A stretch of 64,000 nucleotides of DNA, taken from positions 431,155 through 495,154 of the forward strand of contig NZ_CBCPHV010000001.1 in NCBI RefSeq assembly GCF_965118635.1. The letters run 5' to 3'. This DNA comes from Empedobacter brevis_A. GTDB taxonomy: Bacteria > Bacteroidota > Bacteroidia > Flavobacteriales > Weeksellaceae. Position numbers and translations under genes: made by a program. The notes below the pieces were generated by a model, which made no database searches, had not been told where the DNA came from, and saw only the letters and a program-made list of their open reading frames with translations. Shown here piece by piece: positions 8,855-17,330 of this stretch (position 1 is its first letter; each line of letters begins with the position of its first letter).

Positions 8855-9474
8855 TAGTATTAAACATCAAAGGTCAAGAAACTGGAAGAACAGTATCTTT
8901 AGACGAGGCAGTTTTTGGAATTGAGCCTTCTACACACACAGTGTACTTAGAGGTTAAACAATATTTAGCAGCTCAACGCCAAGGAACGCACAAAGCAAAA
9001 GAAAGAGCTGAGATTGCGGGATCAACTCGTAAAATCAAAAAGCAAAAAGGAACAGGTACAGCTCGTGCTGGTTCTATCAAATCTCCAGTGTTTAGAGGAG
9101 GAGGTAGAGTTTTCGGACCACGTCCAAGAAACTACTCTTTCAAATTAAACAAAGCACAAAAGAGATTAGCTAAAAAATCAGTTTTATCACAAAAATTAGC
9201 TGAGAATGAAATCAAAGTTGTTGAAAACTTTTCTTTCGAAGCTCCAAGAACAAAAGAGTTCAAAACTGTTTTAACTGATTTAGGATTAGAGAACACAAAA
9301 TCTTTATTCGTATTAGGAGAGTCTAATAACAATGTATATTTATCTTCTCGTAACTTACAAAAAGTTAAAGTTGTTACAACTGAGGAATTAAATGTATTTG
9401 ATTTAATCAATGCTTCTCAAATCGTATTTTTAGAAGGTTCTTTAGCAACAGTTCAAGAAAATTTAACAAAATAA
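8845..9474 (+). CDS. rplD: 50S ribosomal protein L4
   Basis: Large-subunit protein lining the exit tunnel, 209 residues. Seen: the tunnel-loop region with KKQKGTGTARAGSIKSPVFRGGG and the following GPRPRNYSFKLNKAQKRLA. Overlaps the end of rplC by 10 bp. In Escherichia coli L4 is the autoregulator of the S10 operon; here it is second in a transcript with a folded leader, which makes L4 the first candidate ligand for that leader (inference). Confidence 0.97.
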   Translation: MEVVVLNIKGQETGRTVSLDEAVFGIEPSTHTVYLEVKQYLAAQRQGTHKAKERAEIAGSTRKIKKQKGTGTARAGSIKSPVFRGGGRVFGPRPRNYSFKLNKAQKRLAKKSVLSQKLAENEIKVVENFSFEAPRTKEFKTVLTDLGLENTKSLFVLGESNNNVYLSSRNLQKVKVVTTEELNVFDLINASQIVFLEGSLATVQENLTK

Positions 9475-9484
9475 GACGAAGAAA

Positions 9485-9769
9485 ATGGGAATCATAATTA
9501 AACCAGTAATTTCAGAAAAAGCAACTAATAACAGTGAGTTATTAGGGCAATATTCGTTTTATGTAGATACAAAAGCTAATAAAATTCAAATTAAAGAAGC
9601 TGTAGAAAAAACTTACGGTGTATCTGTAGTTTCTGTTAGCACTTTAGTATCTGCTCCAAAAGTAAAAACTCGTTATACAAAAACAGGTTTCCAAACTGGA
9701 AAAACAAATAAGTTGAAAAAAGCGATCGTTAGCTTAGCTGAAGGTCAAGAAATAGAGTTGTTCGGATAA
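9485..9769 (+). CDS. rplW: 50S ribosomal protein L23
   Basis: Tunnel-exit protein that docks trigger factor and SRP, 94 residues. Seen: N-terminal IIIKPVISEKAT, YSFYVDTKANKIQIKEAVEKTYGV and the basic RYTKTGFQTGKTNKLKKAIVSL segment. Standard position between rplD and rplB. Confidence 0.97.
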   Translation: MGIIIKPVISEKATNNSELLGQYSFYVDTKANKIQIKEAVEKTYGVSVVSVSTLVSAPKVKTRYTKTGFQTGKTNKLKKAIVSLAEGQEIELFG

Positions 9770-9784
9770 TTTAAGAATTAAAAA

Positions 9785-10609
9785 ATGTCAGTAAGAAAAT
9801 TAAAACCTATCACCCCGGGACAACGTTTTAGAGTGGTTAATGAATTTGCGGCAGTAGATAAAAAAGCTAAGCCAGAAAAGTCATTAGTTGAAGGAAAATC
9901 TAAATCGGGTGGACGTAACAACACTGGTAAAATGACAATGCGTTATATCGGTGGTGGACACAAACAAAAGTATCGTATCATCGACTTCAAACGTGATAAA
10001 GAAGGTGCTGCAACTGTAGAATCTGTACAATACGATCCAAACAGAACTGCATTCATCGCTTTATTATCTTACGAAGATGGTGAAAAACGTTACATTATTG
10101 CTCAAAATGGTTTAAAAGCTGGACAAGTAATTGTTTCAGGTGAAAACGTAGAACCAGAAGTAGGTAATGCTATGAAGCTTAAAAACATGCCATTAGGTAC
10201 TGTAATTTCTTGTATAGAATTACGTCCAGGGCAAGGAGCTGTTATGGCAAGAAGTGCAGGTACTTATGCTCAATTAGTTGCGCGTGATGGTAAATATGCT
10301 ATCGTTAAGTTACCAAGTGGTGAATCAAGAATGATTTTAGTGGAGTGTAAAGCAACAGTAGGTGTTGTTTCTAACACAGACCATCAGTTAGAAGTTTCTG
10401 GTAAAGCTGGTCGTTCTAGATGGCAAGGTCGTCGTCCTAGAACTCGTCCAATGGTTATGAACCCTGTAGATCACCCAATGGGTGGTGGTGAAGGTCGTGC
10501 GACTGGAGGTATTCCTCGTTCTCGTAACGGTATTCCTGCTAAAGGTTACAAAACTCGTGACAAAAAGAAAGCGTCTAACAAATATATTGTTGAAAGAAGA
10601 AAAAAATAA
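9785..10609 (+). CDS. rplB: 50S ribosomal protein L2
   Basis: Core large-subunit protein needed for subunit association and peptidyl transfer, 274 residues. Seen: GRNNTGKMTMRYIGGGHKQKYR, VARDGKYAIVKLPSGE and the C-terminal NPVDHPMGGGEGR block with the histidine important for activity. Three bp to rpsS. Confidence 0.98.
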   Translation: MSVRKLKPITPGQRFRVVNEFAAVDKKAKPEKSLVEGKSKSGGRNNTGKMTMRYIGGGHKQKYRIIDFKRDKEGAATVESVQYDPNRTAFIALLSYEDGEKRYIIAQNGLKAGQVIVSGENVEPEVGNAMKLKNMPLGTVISCIELRPGQGAVMARSAGTYAQLVARDGKYAIVKLPSGESRMILVECKATVGVVSNTDHQLEVSGKAGRSRWQGRRPRTRPMVMNPVDHPMGGGEGRATGGIPRSRNGIPAKGYKTRDKKKASNKYIVERRKK

Positions 10610-10612
10610 TTT

Positions 10613-10891
10613 ATGGCACGTTCATTAAAAAAAGGACCATTCATCCACTATAAATTAGAAAAGAAAGTTCTTGCTAACGTAGAAAGCGGTAGCAAAAACG
10701 TGATCAAAACATGGTCAAGAGCATCAATGATTTCTCCTGATTTTGTTGGTCAAACAATCGCAGTACACAACGGAAAGCAATTTATTCCTGTTTATGTTAC
10801 TGAGAATATGGTAGGTCATAAATTAGGTGAGTTCGCTCCTACACGTACTTTTAGAGGTCATGCCGGAGCTAAAAACAAAGGAAAAAAATAG
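10613..10891 (+). CDS. rpsS: 30S ribosomal protein S19
   Basis: Small-subunit head protein, 92 residues. Seen: MARSLKKGPFI, WSRASMISPDFVGQTIAVHNGKQF cores and GHKLGEFAPTRTFRGH. Placed between rplB and rplV as usual. Confidence 0.98.
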   Translation: MARSLKKGPFIHYKLEKKVLANVESGSKNVIKTWSRASMISPDFVGQTIAVHNGKQFIPVYVTENMVGHKLGEFAPTRTFRGHAGAKNKGKK

Positions 10892-10900
10892 TAAAGGGCC

Positions 10901-11317
10901 ATGGGATCTAGAAAAAGATTAAGTAACGAAAGAATCAAAGAAGCTAACAAACAGGTAGCTTTTGCGAAATTAAATAATGTTCCTACTTCTCCTCGTAAGA
11001 TGAGATTAGTAGTAGATATTATCCGTGGAGTTGAAATTCAAAAAGCTTTAGGTATTTTAAAATATACTAAAAACCACGCTTCAATCCGTTTAGAAAAATT
11101 GTTATTAAGCGCTATCGCTAACTGGCAAATCAAAAACGAAGGAGCTGATGTTGAAGAAGCTGGATTATATGTAAAAGAAATCTCTGTTGATAGTGCACGT
11201 CAATTAAAAAGAATTCGTACTGCACCTCAAGGTAGAGCACATAGAATCAGAAAACGTTCAAACCATGTAACTTTGGTTTTAGGAACTAAAGAAGATAAAC
11301 AAAAAGTACAAGATTAA
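10901..11317 (+). CDS. rplV: 50S ribosomal protein L22
   Basis: Exit-tunnel protein whose long beta-hairpin narrows the tunnel with L4, 138 residues. Seen: LNNVPTSPRKMRLVVDIIRG and the C-terminal hairpin RIRTAPQGRAHRIRKRSNHVTLVL. About 20 residues precede the usual N terminus (MGSRKRLSNERIKEANKQ), an extension I expect in Bacteroidota. Confidence 0.97.
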   Translation: MGSRKRLSNERIKEANKQVAFAKLNNVPTSPRKMRLVVDIIRGVEIQKALGILKYTKNHASIRLEKLLLSAIANWQIKNEGADVEEAGLYVKEISVDSARQLKRIRTAPQGRAHRIRKRSNHVTLVLGTKEDKQKVQD

Positions 11318-11321
11318 GAAT

Positions 11322-12044
11322 ATGGGACAAAAAACTAATCCAATCGGAAATCGTTTAGGAATCATCAGAGGATGGGATTCTAACTGGTACGGTGGAAATG
11401 ATTACGGTGATAAAATTGCAGAAGATGCAAAAATTCGTACTTATTTAAGAGCACGTTTGTCTAAAGCCGGAGTTTCTCGTATTTACATCGATCGTACTTT
11501 AAAATTAGTTACAGTTACTGTAACTACTGCTCGTCCAGGTATCATTATTGGTAAAGGTGGACAAGAAGTTGACAAATTAAAAGAAGAGTTAAAGAAAATC
11601 ACTGGTAAAGAGGTTCAAATTAACATCTTCGAAATTAAGAGACCAGAATTAGATGCAATCTTAGTAGGTGATAGTATCGCTCGTCAAATTGAGAATCGTA
11701 TTTCTTACCGTCGTGCAATCAAAATGGCTATTCAATCTGCAATGAGAATGAACGCAGAAGGAATTAAAGTTCAAATCTCTGGTCGTTTAAACGGTGCAGA
11801 GATGGCACGTTCTGAAACTTATAAAGAAGGACGTATTCCTTTGTCTACATTCCGTGCAGACATTGATTACCACATTTCAGAAGCTCATACAACTTATGGT
11901 CGTTTAGGGATCAAAGTATGGATCATGAAAGGTGAGGTATATGGTAAGAGAGAATTATCTCCATTAGTTGGATTACAGAAAAAACAAAAAAAATCTGAAA
12001 ACAACAGAAAAGGAGGTGAAAGATCTAATAATAGAAAGCGATAA
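11322..12044 (+). CDS. rpsC: 30S ribosomal protein S3
   Basis: Head protein at the mRNA entry site, 240 residues. Seen: MGQKTNPIGNRLGI, KH-domain loop IIIGKGGQEVDKL and C-terminal half with GRLNGAEMARSETYKEGRIPLSTFRADIDY. Basic low-complexity tail (KKSENNRKGGERSNNRKR). Four bp after rplV. Confidence 0.98.
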   Translation: MGQKTNPIGNRLGIIRGWDSNWYGGNDYGDKIAEDAKIRTYLRARLSKAGVSRIYIDRTLKLVTVTVTTARPGIIIGKGGQEVDKLKEELKKITGKEVQINIFEIKRPELDAILVGDSIARQIENRISYRRAIKMAIQSAMRMNAEGIKVQISGRLNGAEMARSETYKEGRIPLSTFRADIDYHISEAHTTYGRLGIKVWIMKGEVYGKRELSPLVGLQKKQKKSENNRKGGERSNNRKR

Positions 12045-12080
12045 TTTAGTTTAACAACTAACATAAAGAATTAAGTAGAT

Positions 12081-12500
12081 ATGTTATCACCGAGAAGAGT
12101 AAAGTTTAGAAAAACCCAAAAAGGTAAGATGAAAGGTGTTTCTCACAGAGGAACTCAATTAGCTTACGGGACTTTCGGGATCAAATCTTTAGACGAAGCG
12201 TTTATTACAGCTCGTCAAATCGAGGCAGCTCGTATTGCTGCAACTCGTTTCATGAAGAGAGAGGGTCAATTATGGATTAAAATATTTCCAGATAAACCAA
12301 TTACTAAGAAGCCAGCAGAGGTACGTATGGGTAAAGGTAAAGGTGCTCCAGAATATTGGGTAGCTCCAGTACAACCAGGTCGTATTTTGTTCGAAGTAGG
12401 AGGTGTGCCATTAGAGGTTGCAACTGAAGCATTGCGTTTAGCAGCTCAGAAGTTACCAGTTAAGACTAAGTTTATCGTTGCACGTGATTTCCAAAATTAA
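12081..12500 (+). CDS. rplP: 50S ribosomal protein L16
   Basis: Large-subunit protein contacting the A-site tRNA elbow, 139 residues. Seen: MLSPRRVKFRKTQKG, GLW-type core GQLWIKIFPDKPITKKP and RMGKGKGAPEYWVAPVQPG, including the arginine (EVRMGKGKG) that is hydroxylated in some bacteria. Confidence 0.98.
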   Translation: MLSPRRVKFRKTQKGKMKGVSHRGTQLAYGTFGIKSLDEAFITARQIEAARIAATRFMKREGQLWIKIFPDKPITKKPAEVRMGKGKGAPEYWVAPVQPGRILFEVGGVPLEVATEALRLAAQKLPVKTKFIVARDFQN

Positions 12501-12520
12501 TAATTTCAAAATTAAGAAAA

Positions 12521-12709
12521 ATGAAAGCAGCAGATATTAGAAATCTAAGTGTAGAGGAGTTACAAGCTAAAATAGCTGAAGAACAAGCGAACTACGATCA
12601 ATTAAAATTGACGAATGCAGTTTCTCCTGTAGCAAATCCAATCGGTATTAGAGACTTACGCAGAACAATTGCTCGTTTGAATACCGTATTAAACGAAAAA
12701 CAATCATAA
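12521..12709 (+). CDS. rpmC: 50S ribosomal protein L29
   Basis: Small helical protein at the tunnel exit, 62 residues. Seen: MKAADIRNLSVEELQAKI and the C-terminal NPIGIRDLRRTIARLNTVL helix typical of L29. Lies between rplP and rpsQ. Confidence 0.96.
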   Translation: MKAADIRNLSVEELQAKIAEEQANYDQLKLTNAVSPVANPIGIRDLRRTIARLNTVLNEKQS

Positions 12710-12725
12710 CAGTAATCTGTAACTG

Positions 12726-12980
12726 ATGGAAAGAAAATTAAGAAAAGAAAGAGTAGGTTTAGTTACATCAAACAAAATGGAAAAAACCATTGTTGTAGCT
12801 GAAACTAAAAAGCAAAAGCACCCATTTTATGGGAAATTCGTTTTAAAAACGAAGAAATATACAGCGCACGACGAAAATAACGAGTGTAACGAAGGTGACA
12901 CAGTGCGTATCATGGAAACTCGTCCTTTGTCTAAAAACAAAAGATGGAGATTAGTAGAAATCATTGAAAGAGCTAAATAA
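12726..12980 (+). CDS. rpsQ: 30S ribosomal protein S17
   Basis: OB-fold 16S rRNA-binding protein, 84 residues. Seen: RKERVGLVTSNKMEKTIVV, HPFYGKFVLKTKKYTAHDE and VRIMETRPLSKNKRWRLVEI, the canonical S17 blocks. Confidence 0.97.
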   Translation: MERKLRKERVGLVTSNKMEKTIVVAETKKQKHPFYGKFVLKTKKYTAHDENNECNEGDTVRIMETRPLSKNKRWRLVEIIERAK

Positions 12981-12988
12981 TATAAGTT

Positions 12989-13357
12989 ATGTTACAACAA
13001 GAATCTAGATTAAAAGTTGCAGATAACACAGGAGCTCGTGAAGCATTAGTAATTCGCGTTTTAGGCGGTACTAAAAGAAGATACGCATCAGTAGGTGACA
13101 AAATCGTAGTTGCGATCAAAGAAGCTACGCCTTCAGGAAACGTTAAAAAAGGTGCTGTATCAAAAGCTGTTGTAGTTAGAACTAAAAAAGAAGTTCGTAG
13201 AAAAGACGGTTCATATATCCGTTTCGACGATAATGCATGTGTATTATTGAACACTCAAGGAGAAATGCGTGGTACTCGTGTATTCGGTCCAGTTGCTCGT
13301 GAGTTACGTGATAAAGAATATATGAAAATTGTATCATTAGCCCCAGAGGTATTATAA
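12989..13357 (+). CDS. rplN: 50S ribosomal protein L14
   Basis: Large-subunit interface protein, 122 residues. Seen: MLQQESRLKVADNTGAREAL, KEATPSGNVKKGAVSKAVVVRT fragments, and DDNACVLLNTQGEMRGTR followed by VFGPVARELR. Canonical length and position. Confidence 0.98.
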   Translation: MLQQESRLKVADNTGAREALVIRVLGGTKRRYASVGDKIVVAIKEATPSGNVKKGAVSKAVVVRTKKEVRRKDGSYIRFDDNACVLLNTQGEMRGTRVFGPVARELRDKEYMKIVSLAPEVL

Positions 13358-13366
13358 TAGAACAAC

Positions 13367-13681
13367 ATGGCAAAGTTAAAAATTAAAAAAGGAGACAAAG
13401 TAGTCGTATTATCAGGTTCTTCAAAAGGACAAACTGGTACTGTGTTACGCGTATTCCCTGACAAAGCTAAAGCTATCGTTGAAGGGGTTAATATCGCAAA
13501 AAAACGTGTAAAGCCAAGCGCACAAAATCCACAAGGTGGAGTTGTTGAAAAAGAAGCTCAAATCTATATTTGCAAATTGGCTTTAGTAGATCCAGAAACT
13601 GGGAAAGCAACGAAAGTAGCGATCAAAGAAGAAGGAGGGAAAAAAGTAAGAATTGCTAAAAAATCAGGAAAAGCTATCTAA
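13367..13681 (+). CDS. rplX: 50S ribosomal protein L24
   Basis: Assembly initiator with a KOW domain, 104 residues. Seen: LKIKKGDKVVVLSGSSKGQ (KOW motif) and VEGVNIAKKRVKPSAQNPQGG. Its stop codon is one base before the rplE ATG, consistent with coupled translation. Confidence 0.97.
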   Translation: MAKLKIKKGDKVVVLSGSSKGQTGTVLRVFPDKAKAIVEGVNIAKKRVKPSAQNPQGGVVEKEAQIYICKLALVDPETGKATKVAIKEEGGKKVRIAKKSGKAI

Positions 13682-13682
13682 G

Positions 13683-14246
13683 ATGAGTACAACAACATAC
13701 ACACCTCGTCCGCAGGTTAAATATAAAGAAGAGATTGTAGCTGCTCTTAAAGAAGAGTTCGGATACAAATCTATCATGCAAGTTCCTAAATTAGAGAAAA
13801 TTGTTTTATCTCAAGGTTTAGGTGCTGCTACAGCTGATAAAAAAATCGTTGATTACGCTATCGAAGAGTTAGAATTAATCACTGGTCAAAAAGCAGTAGG
13901 AACAATTTCTAAGAAAGATGAAGCAGCTTTCAAATTACGTAAAGGTATGCCAATTGGTGCTAAAGTAACTTTACGCGGTGAGAAAATGTACGAATTCTTA
14001 GATCGTTTAGTATCTGCAGCTTTACCACGTGTACGTGATTTTAACGGAATTTCTTCTACAGGTTTCGACGGTAGAGGTAATTATAACTTAGGTGTTAAAG
14101 AACAAATTATCTTCCCAGAAATTAATATTGATAAAATCAAGAAAATTCAAGGTTTAGATATTACATTTGTAACTTCTGCGAACACAGATAAAGAAGCTAA
14201 AGCTTTATTATCTAAATTCGGATTACCATTTACTAAAGAAAAATAA
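13683..14246 (+). CDS. rplE: 50S ribosomal protein L5
   Basis: 5S rRNA-binding protein of the central protuberance, 187 residues from the ATG at 13683, where the conserved sequence (RPQVKYKEEIVAALKEEFGY) begins; ten further in-frame codons upstream lie inside rplX and are not used. Seen: LRKGMPIGAKVTLRGEKMYEFLDRL parts, RDFNGIS and the NYNLGVKEQIIFPEI block. Confidence 0.97.
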   Translation: MSTTTYTPRPQVKYKEEIVAALKEEFGYKSIMQVPKLEKIVLSQGLGAATADKKIVDYAIEELELITGQKAVGTISKKDEAAFKLRKGMPIGAKVTLRGEKMYEFLDRLVSAALPRVRDFNGISSTGFDGRGNYNLGVKEQIIFPEINIDKIKKIQGLDITFVTSANTDKEAKALLSKFGLPFTKEK

Positions 14247-14252
14247 GAAGTC

Positions 14253-14522
14253 ATGGCTAAAGAATCAATGAAAGCGCGTGAGCGCAAAAGAGAAGCATTA
14301 GTTGCTAAATATGCTGCAAAACGTCAAGCTTTATTAGAAGCTGGTGACTACGAAGCATTACAAAAATTACCTAAAAACGCTTCTCCTGTACGTTTACACA
14401 ACCGTTGTAAATTAACAGGTCGTCCAAGAGGATACATGAGAACTTTCGGGATCTCTCGTGTTACTTTCCGCGAAATGGCGAACGAAGGGTTAATCCCAGG
14501 TGTTAAAAAAGCGTCTTGGTAA
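14253..14522 (+). CDS. rpsN: 30S ribosomal protein S14 (zinc-free type)
   Basis: Head protein of the small subunit, 89 residues. Seen: MAKESMKARERKREALVAKY, NRCKLTGRPRGYMRTFGISR and C-terminal GLIPGVKKASW. Only one cysteine occurs where zinc-binding S14 proteins have paired CxxC motifs, so this is the C-minus form. It is the last gene before the interruption by the thiamine operon, and a terminator follows, splitting the usual rpsN-rpsH junction. Confidence 0.97.
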   Translation: MAKESMKARERKREALVAKYAAKRQALLEAGDYEALQKLPKNASPVRLHNRCKLTGRPRGYMRTFGISRVTFREMANEGLIPGVKKASW

Positions 14523-14547
14523 TTTACCAATAGCTTTAGAAATATTA

Positions 14548-14580
14548 AATCCTTACTCATTATTGAGTAAGGATTTTTTT
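14548..14580 (+). terminator. Intrinsic terminator after rpsN
   Basis: Near-perfect stem AAATCCTTACTCA / TGAGTAAGGATTT, four-base loop and T-run. Placed between rpsN and the convergent thiamine operon, and probably works for both. Confidence 0.88.
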
Positions 14581-14593
14581 ATTTCTATAAAGT

Positions 14594-15229
14594 TTATATT
14601 TCTTTAATCAATTCCATAAAATCATCGATGTAATTCGGATGATCACAAAAATCTGAATTCTTATAAATTTTATAATTTAAACCAGCTTCTTTTGCTGCAT
14701 TAATTCCGGTGAGAGAATCTTCTATAACTAAGATTTCATCTTTTTGTTTTTCGGATAATAAAAGCGCTTTTGAATAAGGTTCTGCATTTGGTTTCCCTTT
14801 CAAAACATCATCTGCTGAAATTGTGTAATCAAAATATGTAGGAAGTTTTAATTGTTGAAAAGCATAATCAATTTGTTTTCTAGATGAATTCGAAACAAGA
14901 ATTATTTGAATCTGATTTATTTTTAAATGTTCCAAGATCTCAATAACATGATTGTTTAATCTTACAAAGCGATGAAAGTTTTCAACATAAAATTTTTCTG
15001 TCCAATCTATTATTTCTTCATACAAATGCTTTGTAAAACGTTGTTGATTTTCTAACATCAATTGGATTGCTTCGTTTGTTGTGAAATTCATACCATCATT
15101 TTCTATCAAACATTCTGTATTTAATTGATATATTTTAACGACTTCATCAAACATCAAATTCCATAATTTTTGACTATCTACAATTACACCATCAAAATCG
15201 AAAAATATAGTTTTTATTTTCTTTTCCAT
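14594..15229 (-). CDS. HAD-family phosphatase in thiamine operon
   Basis: A 211-residue HAD subfamily IA hydrolase. Seen: nucleophile motif I FFDFDGVIVD, motif II serine in ILVSNSSRKQ, motif III lysine in GKPNAEPY and motif IV VIEDSLTGINAAKEAG. It is last in thiM-thiE-thiD-tenA-HAD and overlaps tenA by 16 bp. No thiL is present here, and HAD proteins clustered with thiamine genes in Bacteroidota have been reported to dephosphorylate thiamine monophosphate; I infer that role from context. A general beta-phosphoglucomutase-like phosphatase is the alternative. Confidence 0.85.
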   Translation of the reverse strand: MEKKIKTIFFDFDGVIVDSQKLWNLMFDEVVKIYQLNTECLIENDGMNFTTNEAIQLMLENQQRFTKHLYEEIIDWTEKFYVENFHRFVRLNNHVIEILEHLKINQIQIILVSNSSRKQIDYAFQQLKLPTYFDYTISADDVLKGKPNAEPYSKALLLSEKQKDEILVIEDSLTGINAAKEAGLNYKIYKNSDFCDHPNYIDDFMELIKEI

Positions 15230-15876
15230 GTGATAGTTTCATAAGATGCATTCCAAAACTGGAATTCTAATTCGCTTGCTTTTACAAAAGCTTCTAACAT
15301 TTGTTCTCTTATTTTTTCAGTAGTTGTTTCTGCAACCTTATCAATATAATTTTTCGCTTTTATTACACCTTCACCAAATTCATCTCCACTATAAGTATCA
15401 ATCCATTTTTGATATGTATTATTTTCTTTTATTTGATTTTTGATGATTTCATCTCCAACTTCTTTGTAAATCCAAAAGCAAGGCAAAACAGCAGCTAATG
15501 CAATTTCAATAGGTTCGAATGCTACTGTACTTTTTAAGAAATGTGAATAATGGTGACAAACAGGTTGTATTTCGATGGTGATATTTTGTGATAATCCAAA
15601 ATCCTCGAAATAAGATTCGTGTAAAGCACGTTCAACAATGAGTGAATTTTTTCCGAATTCAAAAAAGTCGATAGCTTGTTGATTGTCTTCAGATTTTGAT
15701 CCAATAGCAGCTAATACTCGTCCGAAATGTTCCAAATATTTTGCATCTTGTAACATGTAAAACTGAAATTTTTCTAGTGGTAATGTTCCATTTTGCAATT
15801 CAATAATAAAAGGCATATTTAGAATATCATCGTAAATAGGAGTGATAGCTTCCCAAGCTTTAGTTGTGAATTTCAT
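15214..15876 (-). CDS. tenA: Aminopyrimidine aminohydrolase / thiaminase II
   Basis: Salvages thiamine breakdown products by converting aminopyrimidines to HMP (TenA family, cytoplasmic, helical). 220 residues, full length. Seen: the conserved active-site cysteine in VLPCFWIYKEVG (compare LPCYW of Bacillus TenA), the YMLQDAKYLEHFGR block near the N terminus and C-terminal glutamate-containing ASELEFQFWNASY. Overlaps thiD by 17 bp and the HAD gene by 16 bp. Confidence 0.94.
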   Translation of the reverse strand: MKFTTKAWEAITPIYDDILNMPFIIELQNGTLPLEKFQFYMLQDAKYLEHFGRVLAAIGSKSEDNQQAIDFFEFGKNSLIVERALHESYFEDFGLSQNITIEIQPVCHHYSHFLKSTVAFEPIEIALAAVLPCFWIYKEVGDEIIKNQIKENNTYQKWIDTYSGDEFGEGVIKAKNYIDKVAETTTEKIREQMLEAFVKASELEFQFWNASYETITWKRK

Positions 15877-16696
15877 AGGTTTTTAATTTTTGTGGATTAA
15901 ATAAATGATTAAGCGGGCCATTTCCTTTCCCAATTGTTAGATCTTTGCTTCCTAATATTGCTTGCTCAACATATTCTTGCGCAAGTTGTACACTTTCTGA
16001 AAGTGAAAATCCCAAAGCCAAATTACATGCAATGGCAGAAGATAATGTGCAGCCAGAACCATGCGTATTTTTTGTATTTATTTTTTGAGAAATATAACTT
16101 TGAACAGGTTGTTTTTTTTGAAATAAATAACTGATGATTTTCTCTTGCTGAAGATGTCCACCTTTTAATAATAGATTTTGACAACCTAAATTTAGAATCG
16201 TATCTCCATAAGCAAGCATCAATTCTGTCGTATCAATTTTATGATTTGCCAAAATACTAGCTTCATCAAGATTTGGTGTGATAATAGTTGCCAAAGGAAA
16301 AAGCTTTTCTATGCAAGCTTCAAGTGTTTCATCTTTGATTAATCGATGTCCACTTGTAGCGACCATTACAGGATCATAAACAATCGGTTTATTGTAATTT
16401 TTTAATTCCTCTGATATGATTTCAACTAATTCGATACTATGAACCATTCCAATTTTTATTGCATCGGGATAAATATCATCTAATATAGATTGTATTTGTT
16501 CGCGAATTGCTTGTGCAGGAATTTCATAAATATTTTGAACGCCTTGTGTATTTTGAACAGGCAAGGCTGTCAATACATTTGTTGCATAACAACCATGAGC
16601 AGAAATTGTTTTGGTATCAGCTTGTATGCCTGCGCCACCACTTCCGTCAAATCCGGCAATTGTTAAGACACTATATGGTTTTTGGATGATATTCAT
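15860..16696 (-). CDS. thiD: Hydroxymethylpyrimidine/phosphomethylpyrimidine kinase
   Basis: Phosphorylates HMP and HMP-P to HMP-PP, 278 residues of the ribokinase fold. Seen: N-terminal VLTIAGFDGSGGAGIQADTK, PIVYDPVMVATSGHRL, LLKGGH and the catalytic anion hole NTHGSGCTLSSAIA. Overlaps thiE by 26 bp and tenA by 17 bp, so the operon is tightly coupled. Confidence 0.97.
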   Translation of the reverse strand: MNIIQKPYSVLTIAGFDGSGGAGIQADTKTISAHGCYATNVLTALPVQNTQGVQNIYEIPAQAIREQIQSILDDIYPDAIKIGMVHSIELVEIISEELKNYNKPIVYDPVMVATSGHRLIKDETLEACIEKLFPLATIITPNLDEASILANHKIDTTELMLAYGDTILNLGCQNLLLKGGHLQQEKIISYLFQKKQPVQSYISQKINTKNTHGSGCTLSSAIACNLALGFSLSESVQLAQEYVEQAILGSKDLTIGKGNGPLNHLFNPQKLKTYEIHN

Positions 16697-17330
16697 TTTC
16701 GTTGATAATTTGTTTTAAAATTTGTGCTGATTTTTTTGGATTTTCGCTTCCGCAAATAGCAGAAATAATTGCAACACTATCTGCTCCAGCTTGTATGATT
16801 TTAGCGATATTACTTTCATTCATTCCACCAATTGCAATCAATGGTTTTGATGTTTTAGTTTTTAAAAAATTCAATCCTTCAAAACCCCATTCGGTAATTG
16901 TATTGGTTTTCGTTGGTGTCGAAAATATCGGACTTACTCCCAAATGATCAACATATTTCATTTCTTGATCATCTAATTGTTTGATAACTTCTAAAGACCA
17001 ACCAATATTTTTTGGAGCTTGTTGATTTTTATGAATTTCAGAAGGTGATATATCCGATTGTCCAACATGTATTCCCCAAGCATTTACTGCTATTGCGACT
17101 TCTAATGAATCATTAATAATTAAAGGGATATTGTAGTGATCCGTAATTTCTTTTAAGGTTGCAGCTTTTGAAATGTATTCGCTTATAGTACAATTTTTTT
17201 CCCGAAGCTGAATAATATCAACTCCACCAATAATTGCTTGCTCAGCAACATCTAACCAAGAAAGGTTTTTACAATCTTTTTTAGAAATGACTAAATATAA
17301 AGGATAAGGGAAATTTGGATTAATCTTCAT
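16671..17330 (-). CDS. thiE: Thiamine-phosphate synthase
   Basis: Joins HMP-PP and thiazole phosphate to thiamine monophosphate; TIM-barrel, 219 residues. Seen: VDIIQLREKN, IINDSLEVAIAVNAWGIHVGQSD, PIFSTPTKTN and the phosphate-binding IAIGGMNESNI. Overlaps thiM by 11 bp (relative to its stop) and thiD by 26 bp. Confidence 0.96.
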   Translation of the reverse strand: MKINPNFPYPLYLVISKKDCKNLSWLDVAEQAIIGGVDIIQLREKNCTISEYISKAATLKEITDHYNIPLIINDSLEVAIAVNAWGIHVGQSDISPSEIHKNQQAPKNIGWSLEVIKQLDDQEMKYVDHLGVSPIFSTPTKTNTITEWGFEGLNFLKTKTSKPLIAIGGMNESNIAKIIQAGADSVAIISAICGSENPKKSAQILKQIINENEYHPKTI

